From the NCBI GenBank assembly GCA_036675505.1, contig JAKFEW010000001.1:1-10119 (forward strand): a DNA stretch of 10,119 nt. The letters run 5' to 3'. Each line of letters starts with the position of its first letter. Position 1 is the stretch's first letter. The notes under the pieces were generated by a model. The model worked only from the letters and a program-made list of their open reading frames with translations. It did not search any database and was not told where the DNA came from. The translations under genes and the position numbers were made by a program. Below are positions 5,118 to 10,119 of the stretch, in pieces. Source of the stretch: JAKFEW01 sp036675505. GTDB taxonomy: Bacteria > Cyanobacteriota > Sericytochromatia > S15B-MN24 > JAQBPE01.

Positions 5118-7594
5118 GTGGCCTGGCGGTGGTCCGTCTGGGTGAACTCGCCGTTCAGAAGCTTCTGGATCATGGCGCGCTTGTGGCCTTCCGGCAAGGC
5201 CCGCAGATCGTCGTTGGTGCCGATCATCGGGTGCTTCCAGCCCAGCGTCTCGACGTAATCCGCCACGGCGTTGCCGGTCATCGCGCTCACGACGCCCGAA
5301 TTCTTGTAGACGCCCTGCTTCTGGAACAGCGCGGCCATCTTGTCGCCTTCCTTGCTGTCGGCCAGGTCCTCGAACAGGTGCGCGAGCTTCTTGCGCTCGT
5401 GCAGCTGGTTCAGCACGCCCATCAGCTCGCCGCGCTCGGCGGCGGCCTCGAGCACGAACAGCGCCGCCTTGCGGCCGTCCTCGCCGGTGAAGCCGTCGAG
5501 GCAGTTCTTGATCAGCTGGCCCTTCTGCTCGATGGTCGCGGCCTTGAGGTACTGGGGGCTGTTCTTGCGCAGGTGGTGGACGTCGTTCTTGCCGTCGTGC
5601 TCCTTCAGGTAGGCCGCGAGGTCCGCCTGCAGGCGCGCGTCGCCGCTGTTCGCCGCCGGCGGCGACGCGGGCGTCGGATCGCCGCCGACCGTGTTGCCTG
5701 CCCGCAGACGGCCTGCATAGGCCTGCACGTCCGCCTCGTCCTTCTGGCCGTCCTTGTTCAGGTCGCCGATCTGGCGCTCGGCGTGGACCCACTTCGTGAG
5801 CTGGCCCGCGAGGCCCTTGATCGAGCCGCCGTCGGCGAGCGCCTTTTCGAGGCGCTTGAGGTCGCCGTCATGCAGGTCGACCCAACCTTCCTTGCCCGGG
5901 TCGATGAAGCCGAAGAGCAGCGCGTCGAAGTGCGCGAGCAGCGCATCCCGACCGGGGCCGGCCGCCATCGCCTCGATCTCCTTGCGGCTGATGCGGCCGT
6001 CGGCGCCGATGTTCGCGCGCAGCCAGGCCACGGCGTCCGCGTCCGACAACTGCTTGGCCGGCGGCGGCGCCGGCGGCAGGACCGGCGGCTTCTCCGCGGG
6101 CTGGGTCACGCTGCCCTTCGCCTTCCAGCGGGTGCGCGTGATCGTGTCGGCCGCCGTCACCTGGGTGTCCTGGTTGGTGGCCTTGGCCTTGCCGTCCGGG
6201 CCCACGTCCCAGTGGGTGTCGGTGTTGGTCTCGACAGCTTCGACGCGGGTCTCTTGCTTCTCGATCTCGAAGCCCGTGAGCGGGTCGATCGTGATGCCCT
6301 TCATGTCGATCGGCACGGGGGCGTTCTCGCCGGCCGGCACGTTGCCGCCCTGCTGGGGCTTCGCACCTGGCGTGGGCGCCTCCCAGCGGGTCTTGGTGTT
6401 GGTGTCGGCGTCGGTGATCTTGGTGTCCTGGTTGGTGGCCTTGGCCTTGCCGTCCGGGCCGACTTCCCAGTGGGTGTCGGTCTCGGTGCCCACGCCCGTC
6501 ACCTTGGTGGCCTGGTTGGTGATGTCCCAATCCGCGCCGGGGCCGAGCACCACGCCGGTCATGTCGATCGGCACGGGCGCGTCGGAAGTGCCCTTCGGCA
6601 CCGGCTTCGCCGGCTTGCTGGGCTTCGCGAGCGCTGTGTCTTCGGGCGCCATCACCTCCGGGATGATCACCTGGGGCTCGGCGACCGGCTTCTTGGCCGC
6701 CGGCTTCTTGTTGGCAGGCTTGGTGGGCTTGGCCGGCCGCGCGGGGATCACGTCGTCGTCGGTCGTGAGGGGCAGGTTGTTGACCGGCGCGGGCTTGGTG
6801 CTCGCGGGGGCGGGCTTGGCGTTCGCCGGGGCCGGTGCGGCGGCGCGACCGCCGGTGGGCAGCACGAGCTCCCAGCCGGGCTGGATCAGGTCGGGGTTCG
6901 CGGCGAGGCTCGGGTAGGTGTCCTGGTTCGCGTCGGCAATCTCCTGGAAGCGCGTCGCATCGCCCAGCTCGCGCTCGGCGATGTCCCACAGCGTGTCGCC
7001 GCGCGACACGGTGTACATCCGCGCGGGCTCGAGGACCTCGCTGGCCGGGGTGGCGGGCTTGGCGGTTAGGACAGGCTTGGTGTTGACGACAGGCTTGGTG
7101 TTGACGACAGGCTTGGTGTTGACAACAGGCTTGGCGTTGGTGACGGGCTTGGCGTTGGTGACCGGGGCATCGTCGTTGCTCACCGGCAGCACGTCGAGAT
7201 CGATCGTCGGCTTGCGGGAGTTGACGAGGGGCCGGTTGGCGATCGCGCCGCCATTGTTCACGACCGGCGCGTTGTTCACGACCGGCGCGTTGTTCACGGC
7301 CGGGGCGTTGTTGGCCGCGCCACCGTTGCGGGCGAGTTGGCCCAGCGGAACGGGGGCGTAGGTCTCTTCGTCGTAGAGGTCGCTGACCTTGTTCTCGAGG
7401 GCGTCGATGCGCGCTTCCATCTCCGCGACCAGCGCGGCGAGCGCCGCCATGTCGGGATTGCCGTTCTTGCGAACGTAGGAATCCGACGCGACCGACCCGG
7501 TGTGCGAGCCGCCGGCGGGCGCCTCGCGCTTCGGCAGAATGCTCGCCACCTGACCGAGTACGCGAATCGATGCCTTGTTGACGCCGTCACCCAT
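5039..7594 (-). CDS. LysM-domain protein with repeats, EF-hand-like loops and helical C-terminus
   Basis: The product has 851 residues. Order: N-terminus without signal peptide (1-48); a short coiled-coil helix (49-74, AALVAEMEARIDALENKV); hexapeptide repeats NNAPVV (95-114) and (V/T)N(A/T)KPV (about 145-178); one LysM domain (193-245, MYTVSRGDTLWDIAERELGD, ending IQPGWELVLP); a Pro/Ala/Lys-rich linker (250-335); two tandem modules (338-404 and 425-490) sharing VGPDGKAKATNQDT and ending TRW; a Pro-rich hinge (500-513); three EF-hand-like loops (528-539, 565-576, 611-622, the last DLNKDGQKDEAD); and a helical C-terminal region (653-830) that I do not recognise. LysM binds GlcNAc-containing glycans such as peptidoglycan, so a wall-associated structural or scaffold role is inferred. 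The lack of a signal peptide is odd and suggests non-Sec export or cytoplasmic residence. ATG 7594 is chosen because AGGAGG lies 6 nt upstream. The next gene begins inside its 3' end. Confidence 0.88.
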   Translation of the reverse strand: MGDGVNKASIRVLGQVASILPKREAPAGGSHTGSVASDSYVRKNGNPDMAALAALVAEMEARIDALENKVSDLYDEETYAPVPLGQLARNGGAANNAPAVNNAPVVNNAPVVNNGGAIANRPLVNSRKPTIDLDVLPVSNDDAPVTNAKPVTNAKPVVNTKPVVNTKPVVNTKPVLTAKPATPASEVLEPARMYTVSRGDTLWDIAERELGDATRFQEIADANQDTYPSLAANPDLIQPGWELVLPTGGRAAAPAPANAKPAPASTKPAPVNNLPLTTDDDVIPARPAKPTKPANKKPAAKKPVAEPQVIIPEVMAPEDTALAKPSKPAKPVPKGTSDAPVPIDMTGVVLGPGADWDITNQATKVTGVGTETDTHWEVGPDGKAKATNQDTKITDADTNTKTRWEAPTPGAKPQQGGNVPAGENAPVPIDMKGITIDPLTGFEIEKQETRVEAVETNTDTHWDVGPDGKAKATNQDTQVTAADTITRTRWKAKGSVTQPAEKPPVLPPAPPPAKQLSDADAVAWLRANIGADGRISRKEIEAMAAGPGRDALLAHFDALLFGFIDPGKEGWVDLHDGDLKRLEKALADGGSIKGLAGQLTKWVHAERQIGDLNKDGQKDEADVQAYAGRLRAGNTVGGDPTPASPPAANSGDARLQADLAAYLKEHDGKNDVHHLRKNSPQYLKAATIEQKGQLIKNCLDGFTGEDGRKAALFVLEAAAERGELMGVLNQLHERKKLAHLFEDLADSKEGDKMAALFQKQGVYKNSGVVSAMTGNAVADYVETLGWKHPMIGTNDDLRALPEGHKRAMIQKLLNGEFTQTDHRQATWINTHLDAPVTIPRYDPFKDQKGHR
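6125..6583 (-). repeat. Tandem duplicated protein module with a 39-bp exact repeat
   Basis: Two copies of a roughly 67-residue module lie within the LysM gene (6383-6583 and 6125-6322). Each starts APVPIDM and ends TRW. The stretches 6422-6460 and 6164-6202 are identical over 39 bases, 258 bases (86 codons) apart, while the flanking parts of the two modules have diverged. The matched parts read DTHWEVGPDGKAKATNQDT versus DTHWDVGPDGKAKATNQDT. Confidence 0.9.
7071..7160 (-). repeat. 18-bp tandem repeat, five units
   Basis: Five consecutive 18-bp units start at 7071, 7089, 7107, 7125 and 7143. The first two are identical (acaggcttggtgttgacg) and the third differs by one base. On the coding strand they give hexapeptides of the form VVNTKP and VTNAKP ahead of the LysM domain. 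The length keeps the frame, so unit gain or loss would change the linker without breaking the gene. Confidence 0.9.
7254..7307 (-). repeat. 18-bp tandem repeat, three units
   Basis: Three units start at 7254, 7272 and 7290. The first two are identical (ttgttcacgaccggcgcg) and the third has two changes. They encode NNAPVV-type hexapeptides. The unit differs in sequence from the array at 7071-7160 but has the same length and a similar Asn/Pro/Val composition. Confidence 0.9.
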
Positions 7595-7600
7595 GCCGGA

Positions 7601-7606
7601 CCTCCT
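7601..7606 (-). promoter_or_regulatory. Ribosome binding site of the LysM gene
   Basis: CCTCCT on the plus strand reads AGGAGG on the coding strand, 6 nt before ATG 7594. This rules out the longer frame that would begin at 7681 inside the AT-rich promoter region. Confidence 0.85.
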
Positions 7607-7649
7607 CATGTTGACGCTTGTCTGCGTCGCTCTTAACGTCGAGATAACC

Positions 7650-7678
7650 TTTATTTGTTTGACCCTTACTTGTTTCAA
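7650..7678 (-). promoter_or_regulatory. Putative sigma70-type promoter of the LysM gene
   Basis: On the minus strand, TTGAAA (7673-7678) and AATAAA (7650-7655) are separated by exactly 17 bases. They match the -35 consensus at 5 of 6 positions and the -10 consensus at 4 of 6. They lie in an AT-rich island (about 7630-7745) that stands out sharply from the surrounding GC-rich DNA. The region also contains a 10-bp imperfect direct repeat, AAACAAGTAA and AAACAAATAA (9 of 10 matching, 15 bp apart), overlapping the promoter elements. Sigma specificity in this organism is unknown. Confidence 0.45.
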
Positions 7679-7699
7679 CATACCCGGCCTGGAAGCCGC

Positions 7700-7717
7700 T
7701 TCGTTAGCCGTTCGTTA
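7700..7717. promoter_or_regulatory. Candidate operator: 7-bp direct repeats with 11-bp period
   Basis: TTCGTTA-GCCG-TTCGTTA is two identical 7-mers separated by 4 bases, so they are one helical turn apart. It sits about 22 bases upstream of the candidate -35 of the LysM gene and just after the end of the PRMT-like gene. This geometry is typical of OmpR/PhoB-family response regulator sites. The assignment is inference from spacing only. Confidence 0.35.
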
Positions 7718-7743
7718 AACGATCTTCAAATCTCTGTTGGACT

Positions 7744-8613
7744 TCATGAAAATGTTGCGTCGGAATGTCGCGGGGTCGCCCAGGTGATCGCGATGTCCTC
7801 GACCGGACAACCGGCCGCATAGGCGATGCGGACGGCGATCGTTTCTCCCGCCGCGACGGCGCGCACAGGCAGCGGGACCTGGAGCTGGAAGAGATACCAG
7901 TCGTTGTCGGGCGCGTCGAACTGGGGCGTGAGCACGGCCTTCGTGATCAACTGGACGGCGTTCACGCGGCCGTCGCGCGCGGCCGTGAGGGGGAGGATGA
8001 CGTCCACGGTCGGGTCGGGGCGGTGCATGTAACAGACCCAGTACGGGGCGGGATCCGAGACCGCGGCCAGGCGGGGATCGGCGATCAGCGGGTTGCAGGA
8101 GCGGATCAGCGGGATCTCGAGCCCTTCGTAGCAGTAGTCGACTTCGATCAGCTGCGCGGCGCTCACGGCTGCGAACGGCAGGATGCGCAGCGCCTCCACG
8201 TCCTGCGAGGCGGCCAGGCGGTCGAGCAGCGCGCGCATGACCGGCACCTGGGGCTCGTTCGCGAGCGCGACGTGGAGCATCTCGCAGATCACCACGTCTA
8301 CGGCGTCTGGCGGCGAGAAGGCCTCGGCCGCGCCGCCGACCACGGTCACCTGCTCGGCCAGGCCGTTCAGCGCCATCGTGCGGCGGGCCACCTGCGCGAG
8401 GTCGGGGTTGTGCTCGACGGCCCAGACGTGCGCGGCGCCTGCGCGCGCGGCCAGCGCCGAGAGCACGCCGGTGCCCGCGCCGGCCTCCAGCACGCGATCG
8501 CCCGGACGCACGGTCCGGGCGATCGCGCCACGGAACGCGGCCATCCGCGGCGCGTTGATCAGCATCATGTGATGGTAAGGCTGGGGGATCAGGCCCCCGC
8601 TCGGGAACGCCAC
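7744..8613 (-). CDS. PRMT-like class I SAM-dependent methyltransferase
   Basis: The product has 289 residues and belongs to the Rossmann-fold methyltransferases. Motif I is VLEAGAGTG (41-49), with post-I Glu67 in VWAVEHNP. The loop ICEMLHVALANE places Glu111 and Glu120 nine residues apart, exactly as in the double-E substrate loop of protein arginine methyltransferases (SEWMGYCLFYE in PRMT1). The C-terminal half is beta-rich, and NDWYLFQLQVPLPV with AAGETI (237-260) lines up with the PRMT THW loop and the following plpvkaGe strand; the loop reads NDW instead of THW. The N-terminal helix (YHHMMLINAPRMAAFRGAI, 13-31) also fits the family. Arginine methylation of a protein is the likely reaction, but the target is unknown and a small-molecule substrate cannot be excluded. 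The start is GTG 8613, set by AAAGGAGG upstream. There is no signal peptide, so it is cytoplasmic. It follows the GH16 gene by 51 bases on the same strand. Confidence 0.82.
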   Translation of the reverse strand: MAFPSGGLIPQPYHHMMLINAPRMAAFRGAIARTVRPGDRVLEAGAGTGVLSALAARAGAAHVWAVEHNPDLAQVARRTMALNGLAEQVTVVGGAAEAFSPPDAVDVVICEMLHVALANEPQVPVMRALLDRLAASQDVEALRILPFAAVSAAQLIEVDYCYEGLEIPLIRSCNPLIADPRLAAVSDPAPYWVCYMHRPDPTVDVILPLTAARDGRVNAVQLITKAVLTPQFDAPDNDWYLFQLQVPLPVRAVAAGETIAVRIAYAAGCPVEDIAITWATPRHSDATFS

Positions 8614-8617
8614 GGCG

Positions 8618-8625
8618 CCTCCTTT
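8618..8625 (-). promoter_or_regulatory. Ribosome binding site of the PRMT-like gene
   Basis: CCTCCTTT on the plus strand reads AAAGGAGG on the coding strand, with 4 nt before GTG 8613. This strong site supports the GTG start. Confidence 0.8.
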
Positions 8626-8664
8626 CGGGCCGACTCCCCGCAGTCTACCAGATGGGCTTCGGCC

Positions 8665-9561
8665 TCAGGCGCGCGCGGGCGCTACCGGCGAGACGGCGAT
8701 CCAATCGTAACGCGCCTCGAGCGGGGCGCCAGGATAGTGGAAGCGCCCGGCCCAGCCATCCGCTCCACGGGTCGGCCAGGCGTTCGCGAACACGCGCTGG
8801 GGCTGGCTCGGCAGGGGCCCCTGGGCCCCGTCCGCATGCTTCACGGCCTTGCCGTCGACGAACCAGGTGATGCCGCGCGGCCCCCACTCGAAGGCGTAGG
8901 TGTGGAAATCCGCGGAGGCGTCGAAGCCGAGGTCGATTTTCTCGACCGCGTAGTGCTTGCCGTCCGTGAAATAGCCGAGTTGCACCCTGGTGGGGTCGTT
9001 GCCCAGGAACTCGATGTCGATCTCATGGTGCGGCCGCCCCTCGGACGGCCCGGTATAGGTGAAGAGAGAGGTGATCACGCCGTCGCACTTGATCGGCTTC
9101 ATGCGCGCCTCGACGCGGCCGAAGCGGATCGGCTCCGGCGTCGCGATTTCGGCCCCCGTGTGGGGCTTGCCGGCCGTCGGCGTATCCGTCACGCGCAACG
9201 TCAGGTGGCCATCCGCAACGGTGGCGTGATCTGGGCGCCAGCCGCAGTCGAAGATCGATCCGTTGGCCCAAGGCCCGCTGCGCCGCCAGCGGCGTGCGTC
9301 GAAGGAATCGAAGGCGTCTACGAAGCCGCCGGGCGTGGCGGCTGGGGGCGCCGCGGCAGGCGCGCTCGGTCGGGCGCGCATCGCCCAGGCCAGCAGGTGG
9401 AAAGCGCGACCACCGTACCAGCCAGGCGGCGCGGCGCCACCGGACGGCGCGGCCGAGGTCGCCGCCTGCGGGATCGCCGGCCGGTGTGTGGGGCGTGCGG
9501 GGCGGGGGCCAGCGATGCGCAAGCGGGGCAATCCTCCTCGGCGAACAGGCTCTCCTGCCAT
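8665..9561 (-). CDS. Glycoside hydrolase family 16 beta-glucanase (lichenase-like)
   Basis: GH16 enzymes cleave beta-1,3 or mixed beta-1,3-1,4 glucans. From ATG 9561 the product has 298 residues; the catalytic domain spans about 79-292. HHEIDIEFLGND (178-189) holds the ExDxE active site: nucleophile Glu180, Asp182, acid/base Glu184. The surrounding sequence follows Bacillus lichenase closely: FGRVEARMKP, SLFTYTGPSEGRP, KIDLGFDASADFHTYAFEWGP, ITWFVDGKAV, and a final YDWIAV. The enzyme should be secreted, yet no normal signal peptide is in frame. Residues 1-78 are Arg/Pro/Ala-rich. Other possible starts are TTG 9522, 10 nt after AGGAGG (285 residues), and ATG 9381 (238 residues). A good signal-like segment (APRRLAGTVVALSTC) lies in the neighbouring frame near 9440-9393, so a frameshift or assembly error is possible. 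The Sel1 gene lies upstream and the PRMT-like gene downstream, all on the same strand. Confidence 0.87.
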   Translation of the reverse strand: MAGEPVRRGGLPRLRIAGPRPARPTHRPAIPQAATSAAPSGGAAPPGWYGGRAFHLLAWAMRARPSAPAAAPPAATPGGFVDAFDSFDARRWRRSGPWANGSIFDCGWRPDHATVADGHLTLRVTDTPTAGKPHTGAEIATPEPIRFGRVEARMKPIKCDGVITSLFTYTGPSEGRPHHEIDIEFLGNDPTRVQLGYFTDGKHYAVEKIDLGFDASADFHTYAFEWGPRGITWFVDGKAVKHADGAQGPLPSQPQRVFANAWPTRGADGWAGRFHYPGAPLEARYDWIAVSPVAPARA

Positions 9562-9568
9562 GTTCGCC
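9540..9568. repeat. Inverted repeat at the GH16 gene start region
   Basis: GGCGAAC (9540-9546) and GTTCGCC (9562-9568) form a perfect 7-bp stem around 15 bases, which themselves contain AGG-CTCT-CCT. It spans the ATG at 9561 and directly abuts the AGGAGG at 9533-9538. If translation starts at TTG 9522, this hairpin would be a leader structure next to the ribosome binding site. Confidence 0.5.
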
Positions 9569-9595
9569 CGACCGCGGACGATACTTGGTAAAGGA

Positions 9596-9617
9596 TCGAT
9601 GAAGCGAAATTCATCGA
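9596..9617. repeat. 8-bp inverted repeat between the Sel1 and GH16 genes
   Basis: TCGATGAA and TTCATCGA, a perfect 8-bp stem with a 6-base loop (GCGAAA on the plus strand), lie in a small AT-richer patch just past the Sel1 gene stop. It could terminate the Sel1 transcript (weak T-run, TCCTTTACC, follows on the minus strand) or act as a palindromic operator for the GH16 gene. The sequence does not decide between these. Confidence 0.5.
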
Positions 9618-9626
9618 ACAGTAAAG

Positions 9627-10119
9627 CTATGGCCCTGCCGGCAGGTCGTCGTGTACCTGGCGCCACGCCGCGACCTGGCGGCCGGCCTCGGCGAGCCCCG
9701 CCGGCGTCAGCCTGGCGGCGTGAGGGTAGGCCGCATGTTGCTCGCCGGGCGTCGCGCCCGTCGCGAGGCACCAATAGCCGTAGGCGATCACGTCGTCGCG
9801 AGGCACGCCAAGGCCGGCCACGAAGGCCTCGACCAGGTTCGCCTGGGCGAGCCGGTCGTCCTGCGCGGCCGCGCGCAGCCACCAGGTCGCGGCCTCGGCC
9901 TCGTCCGGCGCGCCGAATCGGCCCCGCGCGAGCGCATGGCCGAGCGCCGTCTGCGCCCACGGCGCGCCGGCCTCGGCCAGGGCCCGCAGGCGCGCGGCCT
10001 CGTCGCCGCTCTGGCCGGGCAGCCCCACCGACACGCCGGCGGCCGGGTGCCGCAGGGCCCAGGCCGCCATCTGGCGCGTCGCCGCCGCCCGGCCGGCCTC
10101 CGGCAGCGCGGCCATCAGC
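9627..10119 (-). CDS. Sel1-repeat (TPR-like) protein, 5' end outside window
   Basis: The frame runs from the right edge to TAG at 9627-9629. An ATG at 10115 is in frame, but the frame stays open beyond it and the gene is probably truncated by the window. From that ATG there are 162 residues. Two Sel1-like alpha-alpha repeats are visible: about 45-82 (LAEAGAPWAQTALGHALARG, AATWWLRAAAQ) and 83-120 (DRLAQANLVEAFVAGLGVPR, AYGYWCLATGA). Each shows the usual A-x-x-G pattern and a tryptophan or tyrosine before the Ala. The tail LTPAGLAEAGRQVAAWRQVH resembles the C-terminal cap common in Sel1 proteins. A similar stretch near the N-terminal end (LPEAGRAAATRQMAAWALRH) suggests an earlier Sel1 block upstream of the window. 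Sel1 proteins serve as protein-interaction scaffolds. The partner is unknown. Confidence 0.8.
   Translation of the reverse strand, partial: LMAALPEAGRAAATRQMAAWALRHPAAGVSVGLPGQSGDEAARLRALAEAGAPWAQTALGHALARGRFGAPDEAEAATWWLRAAAQDDRLAQANLVEAFVAGLGVPRDDVIAYGYWCLATGATPGEQHAAYPHAARLTPAGLAEAGRQVAAWRQVHDDLPAGP

Noticed and set aside
5045..7069. 674-residue open frame on the plus strand, antisense to the LysM gene
   Set aside because: Its composition is Val/Gly/Arg/Leu-rich with no domain motif. The minus strand holds a clear LysM protein with a ribosome binding site. Long antisense frames are expected at this GC content.
7071..7307. Possible CRISPR array
   Set aside because: The 18-bp units are directly adjacent with no spacers, keep the reading frame, and encode protein repeats.
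7595..7681. Upstream extension of the LysM gene to 7681
   Set aside because: It would run through the AT-rich promoter-like region. AGGAGG at 6 nt before ATG 7594 fixes the start.
7765..9591. 608-residue open frame on the plus strand, antisense to the PRMT-like and GH16 genes
   Set aside because: It is Arg/Asp/Gly/His-rich low-complexity translation, has no motif, and runs across two well-supported opposite genes.

Overview
The window comes from a very GC-rich bacterial chromosome (about 70% GC by eye, with strong G/C preference at third codon positions). Clear AGGAGG-type ribosome binding sites occur, and GTG starts are used. Several products are exported or envelope-associated: a lipoprotein, an exported MsrB, a secreted glycosidase and a LysM protein. 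This suggests a free-living environmental bacterium with an elaborate cell envelope. No rRNA, tRNA or other phylogenetic marker is present, so I do not assign a phylum. No mobile element, CRISPR array or RNA gene is visible.

Layout, left to right. Bases 2-1372 (+) hold the 3' part of a large, probably surface-exposed protein with ZU5-like and Ig-like beta segments. Bases 1416-2303 (+) encode an amidohydrolase-2 family metal hydrolase. Converging on it, 2323-2913 (-) encodes a small lipoprotein. An intergenic stretch of about 210 bases separates this lipoprotein from the divergent msrB (3124-3645, +), an exported methionine sulfoxide reductase B that ends in a strong hairpin. The rest of the window, from the right edge down to 3666, is on the minus strand. 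In transcription order it holds a partial Sel1-repeat protein (9627 to the edge), a GH16 beta-glucanase (lichenase-like), a PRMT-like methyltransferase, a long LysM protein with internal repeats and EF-hand-like loops, and a phosphodiester glycosidase (NAGPA) protein with a beta-sandwich C-terminus.

The LysM gene and the NAGPA gene look like one functional unit. They overlap by about 79 bp, and no canonical start for NAGPA exists outside the overlap, so coupled translation is likely. LysM domains bind peptidoglycan or chitin-type glycans. NAGPA-fold enzymes cleave sugar-phosphodiester bonds. A joint role in cell-wall or envelope-glycan handling is therefore a reasonable inference, not a demonstrated one. 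An AT-rich island upstream of the LysM gene carries a plausible promoter and two sets of short direct repeats, so this pair may have its own regulated transcript.

The items most worth a second look are the LysM protein (no signal peptide, two families of 18-bp tandem repeats, a duplicated module sharing a 39-bp exact repeat, three EF-hand-like loops, unassigned helical C-terminus), the bacterial PRMT-like enzyme with an intact double-E loop, and the unclear N-terminus of the GH16 gene. Long open frames antisense to these genes are by-products of high GC and are left out.
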